Source: JAUNQW01 sp043424615 (lineage in GTDB: Bacteria; Bacillota; Bacilli; Lactobacillales; Carnobacteriaceae_A). From it: DNA of 60,696 nucleotides. A model generated the notes under the pieces. It saw only the letters and a list, made by a program, of their open reading frames with translations, was not told where the DNA came from and did no database searches. Numbering within the stretch: the stretch's first letter is position 1; every line of letters starts with the position of its first letter. Shown piece after piece: positions 36,401 through 45,700 of the stretch. The stretch is taken from the NCBI GenBank assembly GCA_043424615.1, contig JBHWOX010000041.1, positions 1 through 60,696 of the forward strand, in the 5' to 3' direction. A program made the position numbers and the translations under genes.

Positions 36401-37051
36401 AAAGACTTGAAAAGTCAAATTAAGATATTAGGTCCCGTCAACCTATCATCTATTGAAGACTTCAAAGAAAATGACGAACGTTATCAATTTCTCAACCAGC
36501 AAAAAGATGATCTTTTGCAGGCGCGGGATGATTTGTTTTCTACCATGGATGAGATGGACCGCCAAGTCGCTGACCGTTTCAAAAACACCTTTGACCAGGT
36601 TCAAGATCGTTTCGCTGCCATCTTTCCAAAAATGTTTAATGGTGGTCAAGCTCATTTGTCCTTGACGGATGACACCGACCTCCTACATACTGGAATTGAC
36701 ATCAAAGCTCAGCCCCCTGGCAAAAAGCTTAAATCCTTGAATCTCTTATCAGGAGGCGAGCGAACCTTGACAGCCATTTCCCTTTTATTTGCTATTATTC
36801 AAACAAATCCCATTCCGTTTGTTATATTAGATGAGGTAGAGGCTGCTTTGGATGATGCCAATGTCTATCGATTTAGCCATTATTTACAAGAGTTTGCTGC
36901 TAGTGACATTCAATTTATTGTTATCACTCACCGCAAGGGAACGATGGAGGCTGCTCATCGCCTATATGGGATTAGCATGCAAGAAAAAGGAATCTCCTCT
37001 GTCCTGTCGGTGCACTTACAGGATGCTGAAGCTTTAGTTGAAAATCAATAG
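33482..37051 (+). CDS. smc: Chromosome segregation protein SMC
   Basis: SMC forms the condensin-like ring with ScpA and ScpB (both encoded at 50085-51419) that organises the chromosome. The 1189 residues show N-terminal Walker A GPNGSGKSN, long glutamine-rich coiled coils on either side of a hinge (about 510-670, with the GGSMTGG motif), C-terminal signature LSGGERTLTA and Walker B VILDEVEAALDD. The start is GTG 33482 with AAGGAG upstream. Confidence 0.97.
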   Translation: MKLLSLDIQGFKSFANKTSIHFTDGITAIVGPNGSGKSNVIEAISWVMGETSAKSLRSDKMSDVIFAGTAKRSAVNLCQVSLTFDNSDRFLPADFDQLTISRRLSRDGQSDYFINQQSCRLKDIHELFMDSGLGRDSFSVIGQGQVDQILNNKPEERRAIFEEAAGVLKYKNRKKEAEVKLQSTKDNLDRLEDILYEIQMQRENLQLEKEKAERYLQLYDELKHKDMELTAHDIQVLHERLGSQQLAFYEAEKVSAKLDGELKKTQEDLDHLNQQISQQDSSLQELHHTLIQTVQELEQAEGQLRLLDEQERYYSKDKGRLQASLEDWQHKQSSYLQAEENYDQDLQHLVKEKKQLQQLLKEKNEDLKQMDVDQDQWLEQLKMDQFEAMREQSRLRNEQSNIEKTNQQLEARMKRVLDQWQELKVEDEQLRDQQKKLQEDYQQMEEEWTSLQEELKDLEKELAPAQDRLQKKEEELNRLGQDFQNKKAQYQSMKQMVDSYSSYYQGVQAIMKKQDKFPGIVGTVAESLQVDQTFQTAIDIALGSQSQFIIVDNDQTAQAAIEELKSLRAGRATFLPLNRIKSRFIPSQYLQKIESQEGFLGRASDLVAYDDSLAHVIENLLGQIVIAQNIDGARQLSNLLDRRFKVVSLEGDVMNVGGSMTGGAYRSSKNHKILGQNDRLDQLAKELKDLQSQGLDLKKNYDQDQNAFNQSLKELESRKEREQILKEKVNQNRYRLDQVSEDLKKATKRLQAQNFEKNAMEEEQTEQVQYGQEVDQNLVELDEKVQSIKMEMEKVQNNWDQLQLIKNEKEEERDKLKEQLAEFELKETRLVSQRDFQKDRRQEAEDKLKELEVDLEQLDQDNSLPPREAIEETLRAYKERQKRYQQEESQLRLSKEKNQDRANDLSQSIEELRQQRDSKQEELNHYQLKESQIQSKLDQLLDYLNEEYEQSYDDFQPSMDFDQLNVDQFRLAIKDLKSQIKILGPVNLSSIEDFKENDERYQFLNQQKDDLLQARDDLFSTMDEMDRQVADRFKNTFDQVQDRFAAIFPKMFNGGQAHLSLTDDTDLLHTGIDIKAQPPGKKLKSLNLLSGGERTLTAISLLFAIIQTNPIPFVILDEVEAALDDANVYRFSHYLQEFAASDIQFIVITHRKGTMEAAHRLYGISMQEKGISSVLSVHLQDAEALVENQ

Positions 37052-37065
37052 AAAAAGGGGATAAT

Positions 37066-38220
37066 ATGGGATTATTTGACCGAATCAAAAATATATTTAC
37101 AGCAGAAAATGACGACCAACGTCAAGATGACCAATGGGCAGAGGACTCTCTTGAAGCTGAAGCTGAACAGGAAGAAGATCCAAAGCCTGGGGCGGTGGAT
37201 ACCCAAGAAGTAGGTGAAGCAGAGCAAGCGGACAAAATGGAAGAGTCTGGCGTAGCTAGCCAACAGCTTGAAAGCGAGCGTCAAGAGGTCCAGCGTTTTG
37301 ACCGTGGGTTGGACAAATCATCCAAATCATTAAAACGCCGAATCAACGAGCTGTTAGCTAACTTCCGTTATGTGGATGAAGAATTCTTTGAAGATGTGGA
37401 AGATATGCTGATTGAGTCGGATGTCGGTTTTGAAGCCACCCTTGAAATTTCTGATATTTTAAGAGAAGAAGCTAAAATCGAAAACGTCCGTTCGATGGAA
37501 GATGCGGAAGAATTGATCACACGCACCTTGGTCGATATTTACGAAGCGGCTGTTCCACCTGAAGAAGGCATGCACTTCAATGAAGAAGGCTTATCGGTCT
37601 TCCTCTTTGTGGGGGTAAATGGCGTCGGGAAGACGACGACCATTGCTAAGTTAGCTCACCAGTATATTGAAGAAGGGAAAAAAGTGGTGCTAGCAGCTGG
37701 AGACACCTTCCGTGCAGGCGCGATTGAACAACTACATGTATGGGGAGACCGGGTAGGAGCAGAGGTGGTGTCTTCCGAGATTGGCGGAGACCCTGCAGCT
37801 GTCGTTTTTGATGGGATCCAACAGGCTAAAGCCTCTAATGCTGATGTTCTATTAGTGGATACAGCTGGGCGCTTGCAAAACAAAAAGAATTTAATGAAAG
37901 AACTCGAAAAAATGCACCGAGTCATTCAAAAAGAAATCCCTAATGGGCCACATGAGACCCTCTTAGTTTTGGATGCAACCACCGGCCAGAATGCTCTTAA
38001 CCAAGCGAAAGAATTTCAATCTACCACCGACGTGAGTGGCATTGTCTTAACTAAAATGGATGGAACAGCCAAGGGTGGGATTGTCATTGCTATCGGTAAG
38101 GAATTGGGAATTCCGGTTAAATTTGTTGGCTTTGGAGAGCAAATGGATGACCTCCGTCCTTTCGACACCGACCATTTTGCTTACGGTTTATTCAATGACT
38201 TAATTGAAGAAACGGTTTAA
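37066..38220 (+). CDS. ftsY: Signal recognition particle receptor FtsY
   Basis: FtsY docks SRP-ribosome complexes at the membrane. The 384 residues have a short amphipathic start, a highly acidic linker (about 15-80), then the NG domain: GVNGVGKTTTIAKL (G1), AGDTFRAGA, DTAGR and TKMDG. It is followed by ylxM and ffh, so the SRP pathway proteins are encoded together. AAAAGGGG precedes the ATG. Confidence 0.96.
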   Translation: MGLFDRIKNIFTAENDDQRQDDQWAEDSLEAEAEQEEDPKPGAVDTQEVGEAEQADKMEESGVASQQLESERQEVQRFDRGLDKSSKSLKRRINELLANFRYVDEEFFEDVEDMLIESDVGFEATLEISDILREEAKIENVRSMEDAEELITRTLVDIYEAAVPPEEGMHFNEEGLSVFLFVGVNGVGKTTTIAKLAHQYIEEGKKVVLAAGDTFRAGAIEQLHVWGDRVGAEVVSSEIGGDPAAVVFDGIQQAKASNADVLLVDTAGRLQNKKNLMKELEKMHRVIQKEIPNGPHETLLVLDATTGQNALNQAKEFQSTTDVSGIVLTKMDGTAKGGIVIAIGKELGIPVKFVGFGEQMDDLRPFDTDHFAYGLFNDLIEETV

Positions 38221-38226
38221 AAAACC

Positions 38227-38562
38227 ATGGCCTTAGAAAAAATAAATCAGATGAATGCCTTGCTTTCATTTTATGATTCACTTTTGACAAAAAAGCAAAG
38301 CACCTATATGAATTTATATTATCGTGATGATTTGAGTTTGGGAGAAATCGCTGAGCTGTATGAAGTGAGTCGTCAAGCCGTTTATGATGCTATTAAACGA
38401 GCAGAAGACACCCTGTTGACTTATGAAGATGACCTCCACTTAATGAAAGATTTCCGCCAAAATGTGACAGTGATTGAACAGGCCATTGATTACGTCAAAG
38501 AGCATTATCCACAAGATAAAGCATTACTGGCCATCTTAAATGATTTCAAAATTCGAGAATAA
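38227..38562 (+). CDS. ylxM: YlxM family SRP-associated HTH protein
   Basis: A 111-residue helix-turn-helix protein with YYRDDLSLGEIAELYEVSRQAVYDAIKRAE, typical of the YlxM/p13 family. In Streptococcus relatives it modulates Ffh and FtsY GTP hydrolysis, although it looks like a sigma-region-4 DNA-binding protein. It starts six bases after ftsY without a visible Shine-Dalgarno, so coupling is likely, and it ends 12 bases before ffh. Confidence 0.92.
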   Translation: MALEKINQMNALLSFYDSLLTKKQSTYMNLYYRDDLSLGEIAELYEVSRQAVYDAIKRAEDTLLTYEDDLHLMKDFRQNVTVIEQAIDYVKEHYPQDKALLAILNDFKIRE

Positions 38563-38574
38563 AGGAGAATGACC

Positions 38575-40089
38575 ATGGCATTTGAAGGTTTAACTGGACG
38601 CTTATCTGATGCCTTTTCCAGTTTAAGAAAAAAAGGAAAGGTGACAGAGGCTGATATTGATGAGGTGATGCGGGAAGTCCGTCTCGCTCTCTTAGAAGCT
38701 GATGTTAACTTTAAAATTGTGAAGAAGTTTGTCAATAGTGTAAAAGAAAAAGCTAAGGGTGAAGAGGTCCTTGGGAGTTTAACCGGAGGCCAGCAGGTCG
38801 TTAAGATTGTTAATGATGAATTAACAGAGCTGATGGGGGGCGAACTTCAAGAATTAAATTTCGCCGAAGATGGAGAGCCCACTGTTTTCATGATGACTGG
38901 TTTGCAAGGGTCTGGTAAAACCACCACGGCAGGTAAGTTAGCTAATTACTTACGCAAACACAAAAAGAAAAATCCTCTCTTAGTCGCCGGAGACGTTTAT
39001 CGTCCAGCTGCTATCGATCAATTGATCACTGTCGGAAAACAATTGGATATTCCAGTCTTGGAAATGGGCGACCAAGTCAGCCCGGTTGAGATTGCTAAAA
39101 ATGGATTAGCCCATGCTAAAGAAAATGACCACGATTTAGTCATTATTGATACGGCGGGTCGCTTGCATGTTGACCACGAATTGATGGATGAATTAGTGGA
39201 GATTGAAGCAGCCGTCCAACCTGATGAGATATTTTTAGTCGTTGATGCTATGACTGGACAGGATGCTGTCAATGTGGCCGAATCCTTTAATGAAACTATT
39301 GGGATTACTTCGGTCATCCTGACGAAATTGGATGGTGATACCTGTGGAGGGGCAGCTTTATCCATCTCAGCAGTCACCCATAAACCCATTAAATTCGCAG
39401 GGACAGGAGAAAAATTATCTGATATTGAGCCTTTCCACCCTGACCGCATGGCCAATCGTATTTTGGGGATGGGGGATATTCTCACCCTGATTGAACGAGC
39501 GGAACAAGAGGTGTCAGAAGAAGAGGCCATGGCTTTAGCCCAAAAAATGAAGGACCAAAGCTATGACTTCAATGATTTTCTCAATCAAATGGGTCAAGTT
39601 GAAAAATTAGGTCCCATGCAAGACATTATAAAAATGATCCCAGGCCTAAATAAAATTCCGGGGATTGATGAGATTGATTTTGATGACGGCCAGATGGAGT
39701 GGACCAAGGCAATCATTTATTCCATGACAGAGGAAGAACGTTCGAATCCCGATATTATTTCTCAAAATCGTCGTCGCCGAATTGCCGCAGGTTCTGGGCG
39801 CTCCTTAAATGAGGTCAATGGTTTAATTAAACAATTCAATCAGTCTAAGAAAATGATGAAAGAAATGTCCGGAGACAAAGCTAGCGGTAAAATGGAAAAC
39901 ATGATGAATAAAATGTCTAAAATGCCAGGGGCTAACAAAATGAAGGCTGGCAAACCTAATGCTGGCCAAGGCGGTCTTGGCGACATGTTCGATCAATTGA
40001 AAGCTGGCATGGGTGGAGGAAATCATCCAGATCCATCAGCTAAACCAAAAAAACGTAAGAAAAAGAAAAAAATTAGAAAAAAACGCTAA
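38575..40089 (+). CDS. ffh: Signal recognition particle protein Ffh
   Basis: Ffh is the SRP54 homologue that binds signal sequences and the SRP RNA. The 504 residues comprise N and G domains with GLQGSGKTTTAGKL, DTAGR and TKLDGD, then the methionine-rich M domain. The C-terminal tail is strongly basic (KKRKKKKKIRKKR), longer than in many relatives. I chose ATG 38575 because AAAGGAG lies seven bases upstream; ATG 38569 would be one base from it. Confidence 0.96.
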   Translation: MAFEGLTGRLSDAFSSLRKKGKVTEADIDEVMREVRLALLEADVNFKIVKKFVNSVKEKAKGEEVLGSLTGGQQVVKIVNDELTELMGGELQELNFAEDGEPTVFMMTGLQGSGKTTTAGKLANYLRKHKKKNPLLVAGDVYRPAAIDQLITVGKQLDIPVLEMGDQVSPVEIAKNGLAHAKENDHDLVIIDTAGRLHVDHELMDELVEIEAAVQPDEIFLVVDAMTGQDAVNVAESFNETIGITSVILTKLDGDTCGGAALSISAVTHKPIKFAGTGEKLSDIEPFHPDRMANRILGMGDILTLIERAEQEVSEEEAMALAQKMKDQSYDFNDFLNQMGQVEKLGPMQDIIKMIPGLNKIPGIDEIDFDDGQMEWTKAIIYSMTEEERSNPDIISQNRRRRIAAGSGRSLNEVNGLIKQFNQSKKMMKEMSGDKASGKMENMMNKMSKMPGANKMKAGKPNAGQGGLGDMFDQLKAGMGGGNHPDPSAKPKKRKKKKKIRKKR

Positions 40090-40114
40090 ATTTAAAAGAT
40101 GTAAAGAAAAAAAC

Positions 40115-40143
40115 TTTACAGCCCTTTTTTATTCTGATATACT
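40115..40143 (+). promoter_or_regulatory. Promoter of rpsP
   Basis: -35 TTTACA (40115-40120), 17-base spacer, extended -10 TGA-TATACT (40138-40143). The -35 also forms the right arm of a 7-base inverted repeat TGTAAAG / CTTTACA followed by GCCC and six T, which may weakly end the ffh transcript. Confidence 0.85.
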
Positions 40144-40180
40144 TCTAAGCGTTGACAAAATAATTAATGGAGGTGCACAG

Positions 40181-40456
40181 ATGTCAGTTAAAATTCGTTT
40201 ACAACGTAAAGGATCTAAAAAACGTCCTTTTTACCGTATTGTTGTTCAAGATTCACGTTCAGCTGTTAAATCTGAAAAAGTAATTGAAAATGTAGGGACT
40301 TACAACCCAACCACAGAACCAGCAGAAGTGAACTTAAAAGAAGAAGAAATCTTGAAATGGTTACGCCAAGGTGCGAAACCTTCAGACACTGTTCGTAACT
40401 TGCTTTCATCAGCAGGTATTATGGAAAAATTCCATAATGAAAAATATGGTCAATAA
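40181..40456 (+). CDS. rpsP: 30S ribosomal protein S16
   Basis: A 91-residue small-subunit protein with MSVKIRLQRKGSKKRPFYRI and the YNP motif. ATG 40181 has GGAGGTG upstream; the frame is open further 5' but those codons lie before the promoter. It heads the set rpsP-khpA-rimM-trmD-rplS. Confidence 0.97.
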   Translation: MSVKIRLQRKGSKKRPFYRIVVQDSRSAVKSEKVIENVGTYNPTTEPAEVNLKEEEILKWLRQGAKPSDTVRNLLSSAGIMEKFHNEKYGQ

Positions 40457-40483
40457 ACGCTCATTATAAAAAGGACGTATAAT

Positions 40484-40723
40484 ATGGAAGAAATGGAATC
40501 TTTTATTCAAACTTTGGTATCACCACTCGTGAGTCGACCAGAAGATATTTCAATTGACATGGTTGAGACGGACGAATTTTATGATTACCATTTATCAGTA
40601 CATCCTGATGATGTTGGGCGAGTGATTGGGAAAAAAGGGCGTATTGCTAAAGCCATGCGAACTATTTTATACAGCATTCATATTGATGCTCCCAAACGCA
40701 TTCGTTTAACTATTGATGACTAA
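40484..40723 (+). CDS. khpA: KH-domain RNA-binding protein KhpA
   Basis: A 79-residue single-KH protein with the RNA-binding loop VGRVIGKKGRIAKAMRT. KhpA forms a heterodimer with KhpB (EloR/Jag) in streptococci and related bacteria and affects cell elongation and division through RNA binding. AAAAGGA precedes ATG 40484; an ATG three codons in is possible. It sits between rpsP and rimM as in other Firmicutes. Confidence 0.9.
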   Translation: MEEMESFIQTLVSPLVSRPEDISIDMVETDEFYDYHLSVHPDDVGRVIGKKGRIAKAMRTILYSIHIDAPKRIRLTIDD

Positions 40724-40741
40724 GCTATGGCTTAGCAGAGA

Positions 40742-40775
40742 AGGGCTGTGATCCAAGTGTCGCAGCTCTTTTTTC
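40742..40775 (+). terminator. Hairpin with T-run between khpA and rimM
   Basis: AGGGCTGTG pairs with CGCAGCTCT (two G-T pairs) around a ten-base loop, followed by six T. No clear promoter stands between it and rimM, so it probably attenuates rather than fully stops transcription. Confidence 0.7.
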
Positions 40776-40795
40776 ATGCAGATAAGGAGGAGGAT

Positions 40796-41323
40796 ATGAC
40801 CGAGTATGTAAGAGTCGGAGAAATCGTCAATACCCACGGCATCAAGGGTGAAGTCCGTGTGATTGCCCAAACCGATTTTCCCTTTGAACGTTTTGCGCCA
40901 GGTCAGCACTTGTATTTACTAAAAGAAGATGGAAGCTTAAAAGCAGAGTTCATTGTTTTTAGCCATCGCCAGCACAAGCAGTTTGACTTAATTTTATTTG
41001 AAGGTTTTGACAATATTAATCAAGTCCTAGATTTTGTTGGCTATGATTTGTTCGTAAAAGAAGATCAGTTAGGCAGTTTGGATGAGAATTCCTTTTATAT
41101 CCATGACCTGATTGGCTTAGAAGTCAGAGATGACCAGGGGCGGCCTCTAGGTTCTTTAAAAGAAGTGCTCACGGCGGCAGCTAATGATGTCTGGGTTGTC
41201 CAGCGACCAGGTCAAGATGACCTCCTTTTACCTGTCATTCAAGAAGTCATCCAAAAGGTTAATCTTGAAGAAGGATGTATTCAAGTCAAATTATTGGAAG
41301 GAATGGATGGCTATGAAGATTGA
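40796..41323 (+). CDS. rimM: Ribosome maturation factor RimM
   Basis: RimM helps process 16S rRNA and binds S19 in the 30S head. The 175 residues have VRVGEIVNTHGIKGEVRV at the start and a C-terminal PRC-barrel-like domain with DDLLLPVIQEVI. I chose ATG 40796, preceded by AAGGAGGAGG; the earlier in-frame ATT/ATG-less extension from 40748 overlaps the hairpin. It overlaps trmD by 11 bases. Confidence 0.93.
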   Translation: MTEYVRVGEIVNTHGIKGEVRVIAQTDFPFERFAPGQHLYLLKEDGSLKAEFIVFSHRQHKQFDLILFEGFDNINQVLDFVGYDLFVKEDQLGSLDENSFYIHDLIGLEVRDDQGRPLGSLKEVLTAAANDVWVVQRPGQDDLLLPVIQEVIQKVNLEEGCIQVKLLEGMDGYED

Positions 41324-42044
41324 TTTTCTGACGTTATTTCCAGACATGTTTGATGGCTTTCTAACTGAATCCATGATGAAACGAGCACAAGACCAAGACC
41401 GAGTTTCCTTTCAGTGTTTTAACTTTAGAGAGCATGGACAAGGCAAGCAACAGATGGTGGACGATGAGCCCTATGGGGGAGGCGCTGGCATGTTACTCAA
41501 ACCAGAACCTATTTTTGATTCTTTGGATGAATTGCTAGATGAAAGTGAAGATCAGGCGCGAATTATTCTGGTGGATCCGGTTGGAGAAGTGTTTGACCAA
41601 GCCAAGGCTGAAGAATTATCCCAAGAGGAGCATTTAATCTTTATTTGTGGCCATTACGAAGGTTTTGATGAGCGAATTCGGACACGGGTGACGGATGAAT
41701 TATCTATCGGAGACTATATCTTAACTGGTGGAGAGCTGCCAGCCATGGTCATGGCAGATGCTATTGTTCGTTTACTACCGGGAGTTTTGGGGAATAGTGT
41801 ATCTGCAAGCGAAGATTCATTTTCTAACCAACTTTTAGAACATCCCCATTATACCCGCCCACGAGAATATCGGGGGCTAGCTGTTCCTGAGGTCTTAACC
41901 AATGGCAACCACAAACTCATTGAAGAATGGCGCCATAAGGAATCTCTAAGACGAACTTACGAACGGCGACCAGATTTATTAGACGATTATGAATTAGATG
42001 AACAAGAAAAAGAATGGCTAAAAAGTTTCAAAAATAAAAATTAA
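41313..42044 (+). CDS. trmD: tRNA (guanine(37)-N1)-methyltransferase TrmD
   Basis: TrmD makes m1G37 in tRNAs, preventing frameshifts. The 243 residues show the SPOUT knot enzyme motifs: MKIDFLTLFPDMFDGF, DDEPYGGGAGM, CGHYEGFDERI and SIGDYILTGGELPAM. I chose ATG 41313 inside the rimM end; the open frame continues upstream to 41184 but that part only shadows rimM. Confidence 0.95.
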   Translation: MKIDFLTLFPDMFDGFLTESMMKRAQDQDRVSFQCFNFREHGQGKQQMVDDEPYGGGAGMLLKPEPIFDSLDELLDESEDQARIILVDPVGEVFDQAKAEELSQEEHLIFICGHYEGFDERIRTRVTDELSIGDYILTGGELPAMVMADAIVRLLPGVLGNSVSASEDSFSNQLLEHPHYTRPREYRGLAVPEVLTNGNHKLIEEWRHKESLRRTYERRPDLLDDYELDEQEKEWLKSFKNKN

Positions 42045-42045
42045 C

Positions 42046-42074
42046 TTTACAAAAGCTCAAAGATTTGCTATCAT
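42046..42074 (+). promoter_or_regulatory. Promoter of rplS
   Basis: -35 TTTACA (42046-42051), 17-base spacer and extended -10 TGC-TATCAT (42069-42074), immediately after the trmD stop. It lets L19 be made independently of rimM and trmD. Confidence 0.8.
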
Positions 42075-42080
42075 ATAACG

Positions 42081-42135
42081 GTGAGTCTACACTCACAAAA
42101 ACACTATTCCGCTAAGGATGTGTCCTTAAGAATAG
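42081..42135 (+). promoter_or_regulatory. L19 leader RNA candidate
   Basis: Two hairpins precede rplS: GTGAG / CTCAC (42081-42096) and a nested one with outer CTATTC / GAATAG (42104-42109, 42130-42135) and inner TAAGGA / TCCTTA. Firmicutes rplS genes often carry an L19 leader thought to mediate ribosomal-protein autoregulation. The match is by position and shape only. Confidence 0.6.
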
Positions 42136-42158
42136 ATGTCGGAAGGAGAAATGAAAAA

Positions 42159-42530
42159 ATGAGTAACCCATTAATTGATTCAATTACCCAAGAACAAATG
42201 CGTGATGATTTGCCAGATTTCCAAGCTGGAGACAGCGTAAAAGTCCATGCTAAAATCGTCGAAGGTGACCGTGAACGTATTCAGATTTTTGAAGGTGTTG
42301 TTATTAAACGCCAAGGAAGCGGAATTGGTGAAAGCTACACAGTTAGAAAAATCTCTAACGGTATTGGTGTAGAACGTACTTTCCCACTTCATTCCCCACG
42401 TGTTGAACGCATTGAAGTTACTCGTCGTGGACGTGTTAGACGCTCTCGTCTATACTACTTGCGTGACCGTCATGGCCGTGCAGCCCGTATCCGCGAAAGA
42501 GATGCTCGTGCAAAAAAAATTAATCAATAA
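42159..42530 (+). CDS. rplS: 50S ribosomal protein L19
   Basis: A 123-residue protein at the 30S-50S interface, with DLPDFQAGDSVKVH, the GVVIKRQGSGIGESYTVRK signature and the basic RRGRVRRSRLYYLRD end. ATG 42159 has GGAAGGAG upstream; the longer open frame from 42081 covers the leader RNA and is not coding. A terminator follows. Confidence 0.97.
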   Translation: MSNPLIDSITQEQMRDDLPDFQAGDSVKVHAKIVEGDRERIQIFEGVVIKRQGSGIGESYTVRKISNGIGVERTFPLHSPRVERIEVTRRGRVRRSRLYYLRDRHGRAARIRERDARAKKINQ

Positions 42531-42546
42531 TTTTCATGTTAAAAAG

Positions 42547-42579
42547 AAAACTCCTTTTCTACGGAAAAGGAGTTTTTTA
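42547..42579 (+). terminator. Rho-independent terminator after rplS
   Basis: AAAACTCCTTTTC / GAAAAGGAGTTTT with a TACG tetraloop, followed by T. Confidence 0.92.
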
Positions 42580-42663
42580 TTTAGAGGCGGCTCAGTTTTT
42601 TATCCTGCTCGTTAGCTTACTTTCAGATTAAAGGATGGGGTGTTCTTTTAAGAATTAAAAAGC

Positions 42664-42702
42664 AGAGCTAGAATTTATTATTTTAGCTCTTATGAGTATA
42701 AT
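42664..42702 (+). promoter_or_regulatory. Probable promoter of dnaE with an overlapping inverted repeat
   Basis: -10 TATAAT (42697-42702) with -35 TTTATT (42674-42679), 17-base spacer. A 7-base inverted repeat AGAGCTA / TAGCTCT (42664-42670, 42684-42690) brackets the -35 and could be an operator; no known protein is recognised. Confidence 0.55.
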
Positions 42703-42736
42703 TAAGATAAGACTATTGTAGCTGAGGAGGCTTAGG

Positions 42737-45700
42737 ATGTCAGCGATCCCTTTACATGTCAAAAGTTCATATAGTTTATTATCGTCCACCATCAGTTTGG
42801 ATGCTTATATCCAATTTGCTGTCGACCAAGGCTGGTCAGCGGTGTCTCTTTGTGATAATCAGGTCATGTATGGAGCGGTAGAGTTTTATCAAAAAGCCAA
42901 AGCCAATCACTTAAAAGCCATTATTGGCTTAAGCTTTCCTTGGCCTGCTGATTCCAAGGAGAATGACTTAACGCTTGCTCTTTTTGCAAAAAATCAACAA
43001 GGATACCATCATCTCTGCCAGCTTTCGACTCTCATCCAAAGTGGTCAGTGGGACAGTGACTCTGCTCGAACCTTCTTCCAAAATTTGAAGCAAACCATCT
43101 TCATTATTCCCCAACAATGCATGGCAGAAGAAGCTGAAAAGAGCCTACGACAGTTGCTTTCTCACTTAGACTCATCCAATGAAATCTATCAAGGTGAACG
43201 GAAAGGCCCTAACGGCGAATCCTTTGTCTTTTCTGATCTTCCTGCTCTGCCATTTGATTGCTTTGATCATCTAACTACAGAGGACAAGCCTGCAGTGGCT
43301 CTATTAGACCACATCGCTCAAAAAAGCCAGGCCAGTTTAGAAGCATTGCAATCATCCAGCGAAAAAAGGCAAACATATCCTCTGGAAGAATGGGGCCAAC
43401 TTCAAAATTCTTATTCTTCGCAGAGCTTGATGAATTTGGAAGACCTGGTGGAAAAGTTAGAGTGGGAGATGGAGCTAGGGAAAAGGCAGCTGCCAGCTTA
43501 TCCTATCCCTGGCCAGCAAAGTGCAGAAGACTATCTAAGAGAGTTAGCCTTTCAAGCCTTAAATGAAAAAGGACTAGTCGGACAAGAGTATGTCGAGCGT
43601 TTAGAAAAAGAACTCCAAGTCATTAATCAGATGGGCTTTGCCGACTACTTTCTCATTGTTTGGGATATTATGGCCTATGCTAAATCCCAAGATATCCAGA
43701 CTGGGCCGGGACGAGGATCGGCAGCCGGGTCGTTGGTGGCCTTTGTTCTCGACATTATTAGCGTAGATCCAATTCGATATGGGTTGATTTTTGAACGTTT
43801 CCTGAATATCGAACGTTTTTCTCCCCCTGATATCGACTTAGATTTTCCAGATAATAAAAGGCAGGATATCATTAACTATATCCGGCAAACTTACGGCCTA
43901 GACCATGTGGCCCAAATCATTACCTTTGGTTCTTTGGGGGCCAAACAGGCCTTAAGAGATACTGGCCGCGTCTTGGGCTTGGATCAAGGCCAGCAAAATG
44001 GCTGGTCAAAAACAATCCCATCACAGCCAGGAATCAAGTTGGCAGAGGCTTACGACCAATCAAAAGCTTTAAGACAAAAAGTCCAATATTCATCCTTTAA
44101 CCAAGAGCTTTTTCAACTTGCCTGCAAAATTGAAGGCTTATATCGTAATACCTCTACCCATGCCTCAGGCATTGTGATCAGTCGCTATAGTCTGCATGAT
44201 CAGTTGCCACTTCAAGCGACCCACCAGAACATCCTGCAAACCCAATACCCTATGGATGATTTGGAAGCTCTAGGTCTTATGAAATTCGATATTTTGGGTC
44301 TGCGAAATTTGACCATTTTACATGATACGGTCCAAAATATTCAAAAGCAAACAGGGGAAAAATTTGACTTGAAGGACATTCCCTTAGATGATAAAAAATC
44401 ATACCAGCTTTTTCAGCAGGCAGATACGAATGGGGTCTTCCAATTCGAATCAGATGGCATTAAAGCCGTCTTAAAACGGTTAGCACCTAGCGAATTTGAA
44501 GATATCGTAGCTGTGATTGCTCTCTACCGACCAGGCCCAATGAATGAGATTTCAAATTATATTGATCGTAAACATCAGAAACAAACCATAAGTTATCTAC
44601 ACCCTGACCTGGAAGATATACTTTCTTCGACCAAGGGCATCATGATCTATCAAGAACAAATCATGAAAATTGCTCAGCTGATGGCCGGATATAGCCTTGG
44701 CGAAGCCGATATGTTCCGTAGAGCCATCAGTAAAAAAGACAGCCAGTTATTAGCTGATGAAAAAAGTAAATTTACTCAAGGGGCTTTAGAAAAGGGCTAT
44801 GATCAAAAAGTGATCGACCAGGTTTTTCAGGCCATTGAACGCTTTGCGGATTATGGCTTTAACCGATCACATGCGGTGGCTTATTCTCTTTTAGCTTACC
44901 GTTTGGCTTACCTGAAGGTCCACTACCCTCATTCTTTTTATGCCGCTTTATTAAAATCAGCTAATGGCGATAAAGCCGGCATGTACCTTGTAGAGGCTTT
45001 AAAAAAGAATTTGAAAGTGTCTTTACCACGCTTGAATGTTAGTCAATTTTATCCAGTCGCCCGTCAGCAAAAAATTATATTAGGTTTTAACCAGATTAAA
45101 GGAGTTAAAAAACAAACCTTCCAGAGTTTATTAGACCAACGTCGGCAAGGAGGAGCGTTTGAAGATTTTATTGATTTTTGCAAGCGTGTGAAGGCTGGAG
45201 TAGGGATAAAGGAAGAGTTGGAAGTCCTCATTTATAGTGGTGTTTTTGATGGCCTAGGTCAAAATCGCGCCAGTTTGTTGAATTCATTGGAAGGAATCCT
45301 GTCTAACCTAGAAAGTGGTCAATTTTCAGCCACTTTAGGTCAAATTTTCCAGCCTCAATACCAGTCAGTGGATGAACTTCCTGTCTTAGAGGTGGTGGAA
45401 AAAGAATTGGAATTTACTGAATTAAGCCCACAAAATCATCCTCTCAAAGACTTTCAGTCTGAAAGACAAACGCTTAACTTGCCCTATCTTAAAGAGCTAA
45501 CTGTGGGCTATAAAGGGCCAGTCGCTCTTACTTATCATGAGATGAAACAAATTCAAACTAAAAATGGTGAATTGATGGCTTTCTTAAAGCTCTCTGATCC
45601 AAGCGCTATCATCGAAGCTACTCTTTTCCCCCAAGCTTATCGTCAAATCGCGGGCAGTTTGCATGAGAGCCAATCTTATCTCTGTCAGATGGAAGTTGAA

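Noticed and set aside
39018..39530. 170-codon open frame on the minus strand inside ffh
   Set aside because: It lies wholly within a conserved gene, has a serine-rich random composition and no ribosome-binding site.
40013..40180. N-terminal extension of S16
   Set aside because: It overlaps the ffh end and contains the rpsP promoter.
41184..41312. N-terminal extension of TrmD
   Set aside because: This stretch is rimM in another frame; TrmD homologues begin at MKIDFLTLFP.
42081..42158. N-terminal extension of L19
   Set aside because: The bases form two leader hairpins, and the Shine-Dalgarno fits ATG 42159.
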